Shown: piece by piece, positions 58,682-64,000 of the stretch
Numbering within the stretch: the first letter of the stretch is position 1
How the letters are laid out: each line of letters starts with the position of its first letter
From: Burkholderia contaminans
Lineage (GTDB): Bacteria; Pseudomonadota; Gammaproteobacteria; Burkholderiales; Burkholderiaceae
Assembly: GCF_029633825.1 (NCBI RefSeq)
Contig: NZ_CP090641.1
Span: 930,001 to 994,000 of the forward strand
Length of the DNA stretch: 64,000 nt
Direction: 5' to 3'
Notes under the pieces: model-generated
The model's database searches: none
Told to the model about the DNA's origin: nothing
Seen by the model: the letters and a program-made list of their open reading frames with translations, nothing else
Position numbers and translations under genes: made by a program

Positions 58682-59638
58682 CTACGCGTGTGGTGCGAGC
58701 AGAAACCCGCCGACCGTCCGGTGCAGCCGCGCCGCCTGCGGGCTCGTTCCGAGCGCGCGCCAGCAGCCGTGCACCAGCCCCTCTCCCATCCAGTAGTGCG
58801 CGGCACCGCCGGCCGCGCGAATCCGTTCGACGTACACGCGCGCGTCGTCGCGCAGCGGATCGTGTTCCGCGCCGATCGCGAGCACCGGCGGCAAACCGTC
58901 GAAACGCGAAGCCGCGAGCGGCACCGATGCGCGCAGCAGCGGGTTGCCGCCTCCCAGCGCATCGAGCAAGCCGCCTTCCCAGTACAGCGCGCGATAGCGA
59001 TGGACGTCGTCGAGCGTCAGCATCGGCGCGTGCGCTTCCGTTTCGCGCGCGGGCGATTGCGGTTCGAACCCGAGCATCGGATAAACGAGCGCGATGCCGT
59101 CGACACCGCCTTCACCCGCATCGCGCAGCGCGGTGGCCACGCCCGCCGCGAGCATGCCGCCCGCGCTGTCGCCCGCGAGCGTCAGCGGATGCACGCACGG
59201 CCCGAACGGCCAGCGTGCGTCGCGCGCGGCGCGCGTGACCGCCGAGCAATCTTCGAGCGCGGCCGGCGCGCGATGCTCGGGCGCCAGCCGGTAGTCGACC
59301 GCGATCACGGCGAGCCCCGTGTCGGCCGCCAGTTGCGCGGTGATCAGCGCATGACTGTCGAGCGAGCCGACGACGAAGCCGCCGCCATGAAAGAACAGCA
59401 CCGTGCCGCGCGGCGTGTGCTGCGTGAACGTGTAGCGCCGCAGCGCGATCGCACGACCGTCGGCGGCCTGCCAGACGGCGTCCTGCTGCACGATGCCGGC
59501 CGGCAGCGCGGGCGGTGTCCATTCGGCCGCGAAGCGGTCGTACAGGCGGCGCTGTTCGGCGGGCGAGCGCGCCGCCGCGTCGGCCGGATACCACGCGTCG
59601 ACGGCCGCAACGAAGGCCGCGATTTCCGGTTCGAGCAT
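58682..59638 (-). CDS. Alpha/beta hydrolase (hormone-sensitive-lipase-type esterase)
   Basis: Esterase of 318 residues. Oxyanion motif HGGGFVVGS near 83, nucleophile GDSAGGMLAAG near 157, catalytic Asp in EHDPLRDD and His in VHGCW near the end. Members hydrolyse short-chain esters. Its place inside the carnitine gene set suggests that it frees carnitine from O-acylcarnitines, but this is inference. GGAGCG before the ATG at 59638 supports the start. Confidence 0.82.
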   Translation of the reverse strand: MLEPEIAAFVAAVDAWYPADAAARSPAEQRRLYDRFAAEWTPPALPAGIVQQDAVWQAADGRAIALRRYTFTQHTPRGTVLFFHGGGFVVGSLDSHALITAQLAADTGLAVIAVDYRLAPEHRAPAALEDCSAVTRAARDARWPFGPCVHPLTLAGDSAGGMLAAGVATALRDAGEGGVDGIALVYPMLGFEPQSPARETEAHAPMLTLDDVHRYRALYWEGGLLDALGGGNPLLRASVPLAASRFDGLPPVLAIGAEHDPLRDDARVYVERIRAAGGAAHYWMGEGLVHGCWRALGTSPQAARLHRTVGGFLLAPHA

Positions 59639-59671
59639 CGTGTGCGCTCCGAGGTCCAAGGTTCGCGCAGG

Positions 59672-60160
59672 TTATCGGCGCGGCGGCAGCCCGATCACGC
59701 GGCCCGCATACGCGGGCGCCGCGCAATCGCGCTGCAACGCATGCAGCTCGGCCACGCGTGCAGCCACGTCGTCGTCGAACGGCGCCGATTTCGCGCCGTC
59801 GCGCGTATCGACGTGCAGCAACATCTGCTCGCTCGCCGACACCGCATCGTCATGCCCGCCAGCGAACAGTTCGAGATACAGGTGCAGCCGCTTCGCATCA
59901 TGCGCGAGCACACGTGCGTCGACGCGCACCTGTGTCCCCTCCTTGATCTCGTGCAGGTAGTTCACGTGCGCTTCGAGCGTGTAGACCGAGCGGCCCCGCT
60001 CGCGACGCGCGGCGTCATCGAGGCCGACGCGATCCAGCAGTGCATCGGTCGCGAAGCTGAAGATCAGCAGATAGAACGCATCGCGCAGGTGGCCGTTGTA
60101 GTCGACCCATTCGGGCCGCACCACGTCGCGGTAAATCGTCAGCGGGGTATCGCCGGTCAT
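59672..60160 (-). CDS. Thioesterase of the carnitine pathway (betainyl-CoA thioesterase, CdhB-like)
   Basis: Hotdog-fold thioesterase of 162 residues: WVDYNGHLRDAFYLLIFSFA with the catalytic Asp, then YTLEAHVNYLHEIKEGTQVRV. In carnitine catabolism it hydrolyses betainyl-CoA, formed by the cleavage enzyme, to glycine betaine and CoA. It starts 12 bases after the dehydrogenase stop, in the same operon. Confidence 0.8.
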   Translation of the reverse strand: MTGDTPLTIYRDVVRPEWVDYNGHLRDAFYLLIFSFATDALLDRVGLDDAARRERGRSVYTLEAHVNYLHEIKEGTQVRVDARVLAHDAKRLHLYLELFAGGHDDAVSASEQMLLHVDTRDGAKSAPFDDDVAARVAELHALQRDCAAPAYAGRVIGLPPRR

Positions 60161-60172
60161 CGTCTCTTGTCC

Positions 60173-61138
60173 TCAGTCTTCGAATCGCATCCCGTGCCGC
60201 GCCTTCACGGCCGCGATCGACTTCAGCACCTCGGTGATGCACTCGTCGCGATAGCGCTCGAGTTCCTTGATGCTGCGCGTGCCCTGCTGTTCGGTCGTGC
60301 CTTCGACGACGCTGTCGATCAATGCATCGGTGAGCGTGGGCGCGACCAGCTTCGTCCACGGCAGTTCGAGCGCGGGGCCGAACTGCTGCATGAAGTGTCG
60401 CATGCCCGCGTCGCCGCCTGCGAGCGTGTAGGTCAGGAACGTGCCCATGAACGACCAGCGGATGCCCGCGCCGAAGCGGATCGCGTCGTCGATCTCGCCG
60501 GTCGTCGCGACGCCTTCGTTGACGAGGTGCAGCGCCTCGCGCCACAACGCTTCGAGCAGCCGGTCGGCGATGAAGCCCGGCACTTCCTTGCGCACGTGCA
60601 GCGGCCGCATGCCGAGCTTGCGATAGACCTCCATCGCGCCTTCGACCGCTTCCGGCGACGTGCGCGCGCCGCCGAGCACCTCGACGAGCGGCAGCAGGTA
60701 GACGGGATTGAACGGATGGCCGACCACGCAGCGCTCCGGATGCGTCGCCCGCGCGTAGAAATCCGTGGGCAGCAGCCCCGATGTCGAGGACGCGATGATC
60801 GCGTCGGGCTTCGCCGCGCGGCTGATCTGCTCGTGCAGCTCGAGCTTCAGCGCCTCGCGCTCGGGCGCGCTTTCCTGGATGAAATCCGCGTCGGCGACGC
60901 ATGCCTCGATCGTCGAGACGAAACGCAGCCGCGCGGGATCGGCGCCCGGCGCGAGACCGACGCGTTCGAGCGCGGGCCACGCATTCGCGACGTTCGCGCG
61001 CAGCCGCTCTTCCGCGCCCGGCGCCGGGTCCCATACGACCACGTCGAGACCGTGCGCGAGCGCGCGGGAAATCCATCCGCTGCCGATCACGCCGGTGCCG
61101 ATGGCGGCGAACGTCTTGATGTCGGTCTTCACAGCCAT
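60173..61138 (-). CDS. L-carnitine dehydrogenase (3-hydroxyacyl-CoA dehydrogenase-like)
   Basis: Dehydrogenase of 321 residues that oxidises L-carnitine to 3-dehydrocarnitine. NAD motif [11 protein letters not shown] (residues 11-21), [30 protein letters not shown] and [17 protein letters not shown], the 3-hydroxyacyl dehydrogenase signature. Length and motifs match bacterial CdhA. It is followed by the thioesterase and preceded by the cleavage enzyme, the standard set in Pseudomonas and Burkholderia. Confidence 0.88.
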   Translation of the reverse strand: MAVKTDIKTFAAIGTGVIGSGWISRALAHGLDVVVWDPAPGAEERLRANVANAWPALERVGLAPGADPARLRFVSTIEACVADADFIQESAPEREALKLELHEQISRAAKPDAIIASSTSGLLPTDFYARATHPERCVVGHPFNPVYLLPLVEVLGGARTSPEAVEGAMEVYRKLGMRPLHVRKEVPGFIADRLLEALWREALHLVNEGVATTGEIDDAIRFGAGIRWSFMGTFLTYTLAGGDAGMRHFMQQFGPALELPWTKLVAPTLTDALIDSVVEGTTEQQGTRSIKELERYRDECITEVLKSIAAVKARHGMRFED

Positions 61139-61225
61139 GTCAACGCATCCTTCAAATCAGGGGAAATCGGTGGGCGGCCGCGCCTGTGCGCGCCGCCGCG
61201 TCGTATCAATCAGTCAGGGAAACAC

Positions 61226-62155
61226 TCACGCGAACTCGGCGATCGCACGGCGTTCGAGCGGACGCTCGCCGCGTGCGGGCAAGCCGAGCTTGCGGCGGCC
61301 TTCGGCCGGCGTCAGCACGCGGGCACCGAGGCGCTCGATGATCTCTCTCGCGCGCTCGACGAGCGTGCCGTTGGTCGCGTGCACGCCGCGATCGAGCCAG
61401 ATGTTGTCTTCGAGGCCGACGCGCACGTGGCCGCCGAGCAGCATCGCCTGCGCGACCATCGGCATCTGCATGCGGCCGATCCCGAAGCCGGCCCAGTGCG
61501 CGCCCGGCGGCAGGTTGTCGACCATCGCCTTCATCGTGCCCGTGTCGGCCGGTGCGCCCCACGGAATGCCGAGGCACAGCTGGAACAGCGGCGGATCGTC
61601 GAGCAACCCTTCCTTCAGCAACTGCTTCGCGAACCACAGATGGCCCGTGTCGAAAATCTCCAGCTCCGGCTTCACGCCGAGCTCCTGGATGCGCTTCGCG
61701 CCGGCGCGCAACTGCGCGGGCGTCGATACGTAGATGTAGTCGCCGTCACCGAAATTCAGCGTGCCGCAGTCGAGCGTGCAGATCTCGGGCAGCAGATCCT
61801 CGACGTGCGCGAGGCGCGTGAGGCCGCCAACGAGATCGGTGCCCTTGCCGAAACGCATCGGGTCCTCGCCCGGGCCGATCTCGAGATCGCCGCCCATGCC
61901 GGCCGTCAGGTTGATGATCACGTCGACGTCGGCCGAGCGGATGCGGTCGACCACTTCGCGGTACAGGTTCGGGTCGCGGCTGCCGCGCCCCGTCTGCGGA
62001 TCGCGCACGTGGCAGTGCGCCACCGTCGCGCCGGCCTTCGCGGCCTCGATCGCGGCCGCCGCGATCTCCTTCGGCGTGACCGGAATCGCCGGATGCTTGC
62101 CGACCGTATCGCCCGCGCCGGTGACGGCGCAGGTGATGATGACTTCGTGGTTCAT
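61226..62155 (-). CDS. Beta-keto acid cleavage enzyme (BKACE, 3-dehydrocarnitine:acetyl-CoA)
   Basis: DUF849/BKACE-family enzyme of 309 residues. Zinc site in VAHCHVRDP (HxH) with [11 protein letters not shown] at the N-terminus and [13 protein letters not shown] near the end. It swaps groups between 3-dehydrocarnitine and acetyl-CoA to give betainyl-CoA and acetoacetate. Its substrate follows from the adjacent carnitine dehydrogenase and thioesterase. The ATG at 62155 starts [13 protein letters not shown] as in the family; a start 26 codons upstream is not. Confidence 0.88.
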   Translation of the reverse strand: MNHEVIITCAVTGAGDTVGKHPAIPVTPKEIAAAAIEAAKAGATVAHCHVRDPQTGRGSRDPNLYREVVDRIRSADVDVIINLTAGMGGDLEIGPGEDPMRFGKGTDLVGGLTRLAHVEDLLPEICTLDCGTLNFGDGDYIYVSTPAQLRAGAKRIQELGVKPELEIFDTGHLWFAKQLLKEGLLDDPPLFQLCLGIPWGAPADTGTMKAMVDNLPPGAHWAGFGIGRMQMPMVAQAMLLGGHVRVGLEDNIWLDRGVHATNGTLVERAREIIERLGARVLTPAEGRRKLGLPARGERPLERRAIAEFA

Positions 62156-62243
62156 GCTGGTTGCCTCGCTTGAATCGGGTTGTGTCGCAATGCGGATTTC
62201 GTCAGGGCGCGCCGCGCGCAGCGCGCGGGCCATCGGCCATCCG

Positions 62244-63197
62244 TCACAGGCCGAGATACGCCTTCACGGCCGGCAGGCCATCCTTGCCGTCGAACGTCTT
62301 GACGCCCGCGAGCCACGGATCGAGCACCTGCGGGTTCTTCTTCAGGTACGCCTTCGCGGCATCGGCCGGCTTCGTCTTGTTCATCACCGACTGCATCAGC
62401 TGGTTCTCGAGCTGCGTCGAGAAGCGCAGGTTCGTGACGAGCTTGCCGGCGTTCGGGCAGCGTGAAATGAAGTCCGGCGCCGTGAGCGTGTACACGCGCG
62501 CTTCGCCGTAGTTCGGCCCGAACGACGCGTCGCCGCCGGAGAGATAGTTCATGCTCAGCTGGATGTTCATCGGGTGCGGTTCCCAGCCGAGGAAGACGAC
62601 CCACTTCTTCTCGCGGATCGCGCGCTCGACCGTCACCAGCATCCCGGCCTCGCTCGACTCGACGAGCTTGAAGCCGCCGAGCCCGTACTGGTTCGTGTCG
62701 ATCATCTTCTGGATCGTCGCGTTCGCGCTGCTGCCCGGCTCGATCCCGTAGATCTTGCCGTCGAGTTCCGCGCGGTGCTTCGCGATGTCCTCGAAGGTCT
62801 TCAGGCCGGCCTGGTATTCATAGCTCGGCACCGCGAGCGTCGCCTTCGCGCCCGACAGGTTCGGCGGCTCGACGACGTTGATCGACTTGCTGTCGAGGAA
62901 CGGCTGGAGCTGCTTCTGCTGCACGGGCCACCAGTAGCCGAGCGATATGTCGAGCTGCTTGCTCTTCAGGCCGGCGAACGAGATCGGCACCGACGCGATC
63001 GTCGTGGTCGGCTTGTAGCCGAGCGCCTCGAACACAGTCGACGCGAGCGCCGTGGTCGACGTGATGTCGGTCCAGCCGATATCCGCGAAACGCACGGTGC
63101 GGCAGGCCGCGGCCTCCGTTTCGGCCTGCGCCGCGTGTGTGAACGCGCCGGTCGCCAGCACGGCCGCGACAAGCGCGGCGATCTTCGTCGACTTCAT
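62244..63197 (-). CDS. Carnitine/betaine ABC transporter binding protein (CaiX/OpuAC-like)
   Basis: Periplasmic binding protein of 317 residues of the OpuAC/ProX type. Signal peptide about 1-25 (cleavage near AQA-ET). The aromatic ligand box is suggested by [15 protein letters not shown] and [12 protein letters not shown], with paired cysteines in AAACRTV and ISRCPN. It probably captures carnitine for a betaine-type ABC importer, whose membrane and ATPase genes are not next to it; P. aeruginosa CaiX also works with a core transporter encoded elsewhere. First gene of the carnitine set. Confidence 0.85.
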   Translation of the reverse strand: MKSTKIAALVAAVLATGAFTHAAQAETEAAACRTVRFADIGWTDITSTTALASTVFEALGYKPTTTIASVPISFAGLKSKQLDISLGYWWPVQQKQLQPFLDSKSINVVEPPNLSGAKATLAVPSYEYQAGLKTFEDIAKHRAELDGKIYGIEPGSSANATIQKMIDTNQYGLGGFKLVESSEAGMLVTVERAIREKKWVVFLGWEPHPMNIQLSMNYLSGGDASFGPNYGEARVYTLTAPDFISRCPNAGKLVTNLRFSTQLENQLMQSVMNKTKPADAAKAYLKKNPQVLDPWLAGVKTFDGKDGLPAVKAYLGL

Positions 63198-63547
63198 GGT
63201 TCGTTACCTCCCGGTTTGACTCGCGGCAGCCGGTGCGCGGGGTGTGCCCGGCCTGCATCGTGGGAGTAAAAGTAACGAGCCATATTGGCCGCGAGAAGAC
63301 CGGCGGCGACCTGTTCTTGACTATTTGCGACTATGAGTGGAAACCACTAGGTTTCCTGAGAGGCTTGATAGGCGGGGTTTTCATACGTTTTTCCGACGGA
63401 TTCGGCTTGTCCGCATGCGGCGCGATGCCTTCGATTCGTCCCGGGCAAAACGGCATGCCGGTTGTAGCTTTCGATTTGATAGGGATACACCCTTCGATTA
63501 GATGCGGATATCGCAATGCCGTCATGAAGGAGCATGCGGTGTGAGCG
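63198..63547. other. Intergenic region upstream of the carnitine genes
   Basis: About 350 bases. It must contain the promoter of the caiX-like gene. Short frames on both strands have no recognisable family. The stretch near 63280-63400 is AT-richer than its surroundings. The right part borders an IS110 remnant and may be insertion debris. Confidence 0.45.
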
Positions 63548-63766
63548 TCGTTCGGCTATCTGCCCGGCGTGGCCATGCGCCGCATCGCGAATCTGCACGC
63601 CGACGAAGCCAAGACCGATGCCCGCGACACCGCAGTCATCGCCGGCGCCGCTCGCTCGATGCCGCGTATCCTGCGCTCGCTTCGACTGGCCGACGAGCAA
63701 CTCGCGGAGCGCGGCTTCGCCGCCAATCTGCTCCAAGGTTCCATTCATACGATCAAGCGCCTGTAA
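63548..63766 (+). pseudogene. IS110-family transposase fragment
   Basis: Reads SFGYLPGVAMRRIANLHADE, AKTDARDTAVIAGAARSMP and LRSLRLADEQLAE, matching the N-terminal DEDD nuclease domain of IS110 transposases. It has lost its beginning, and after about 60 codons the sequence jumps to unrelated residues and stops. Non-functional; a remnant of an insertion or recombination event. Confidence 0.75.
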
Positions 63767-63897
63767 CAGCTGACCTGTCTCGTCTGAAGGTTGAATGCGG
63801 ACGCGGCTCGTCCAATGGAGCAGCAGTGATCGGCCGTGACATCGAGGCACGGCCGACCGTCTGCAAGATCATTGTTTCTACGGGAAAATCGCGTGGA

Positions 63898-64000
63898 TCA
63901 CAGAGAGGCCTTAAGCAGACGGCCCATTTCCGACGGGTTGCGCGTGACGGTGATGCCGCACGCTTCCATGATTTCCAGCTTCGCTTCGGCCGTATCCGCA
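63898..64000 (-). CDS. Succinyl-CoA ligase alpha subunit, C-terminal end (cut by window edge)
   Basis: Minus-strand frame of 33 visible codons ending at 63898: DTAEAKLEIMEACGITVTRN followed by PSEMGRLLKASL. This matches the C-terminus of SucD-type alpha subunits, which make the CoA-binding half of succinate (or malate) CoA ligases. Too little is visible to name the substrate. Confidence 0.6.
   Translation of the reverse strand, partial: ADTAEAKLEIMEACGITVTRNPSEMGRLLKASL

Noticed and set aside
58550..62173. 1207-codon plus-strand frame across the carnitine genes
   Set aside because: Antisense shadow of five well-supported minus-strand genes.
63347..63850. 167-codon minus-strand frame over the IS110 remnant
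   Set aside because: It is the reverse strand of the transposase fragment; no independent family features.

Overview
The window is high-GC DNA, around two-thirds G+C in the housekeeping parts, and reads as a Burkholderia chromosome, most likely of the Burkholderia cepacia complex. The evidence is a P. aeruginosa-type pyochelin locus next to a dgdR-dgdA pair that matches the classic B. cepacia dialkylglycine decarboxylase genes as I remember them, a non-phosphorylative L-fucose operon of the B. multivorans type, two DUF4148 secreted proteins, a DUF3331 protein and Burkholderia-style liv, yfi and carnitine operons. Almost every gene here is accessory or catabolic rather than core.

Layout. 1-12.7 kb: pyochelin siderophore synthesis, with pchF (cut by the window edge), pchE and pchR on the minus strand and pchDCBA on the plus strand; both divergent control regions carry Fur-box-like palindromes. 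12.7-20.3 kb: dgdR/dgdA, a LuxR-type regulator, a DUF4148 protein, a short-chain dehydrogenase, two AraC regulators and a DUF2000 protein. 20.3-21.65 kb: a 1.2 kb islet carrying a HEPN-MNT pair (a possible toxin-antitoxin or defence module), flanked by two diverged copies of the DUF2000 3' end. 21.7-24.4 kb: a VOC protein, an EamA exporter, an unrecognised protein and a LysR regulator. 24.4-29.8 kb: livK-livHMGF, branched-chain amino acid ABC uptake.

30-40.2 kb is a polymorphic-toxin region on the minus strand: vgrG, an EagR chaperone, an Rhs protein with prePAAR, PAAR-like and LHH-nuclease parts, and a SUKH immunity gene. Behind it lies low-GC debris: a broken barstar-type immunity gene, a decayed rhs fragment, a SIR2-like N-terminal remnant and a SymE-like toxin gene. 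This looks like a record of successive toxin/immunity replacement.

40.6-43.2 kb: yfiR-yfiN-yfiB, a periplasm-gated diguanylate cyclase system. 45.4-54.7 kb: a nine-gene minus-strand L-fucose operon (two dehydrogenases, lactonase, dehydratase, diketo-acid hydrolase, sugar ABC importer, GntR regulator) with a clear sigma70-like promoter and a palindrome at the predicted start site. 55-57.3 kb: DUF3331, SDR and DUF4148 genes. 57.4-63.2 kb: gamma-butyrobetaine and carnitine breakdown to glycine betaine. The right end holds an IS110-family transposase fragment and the C-terminus of a succinyl-CoA ligase alpha subunit. Gene identities rest on reading motifs and remembered family sequences; no database search was run.
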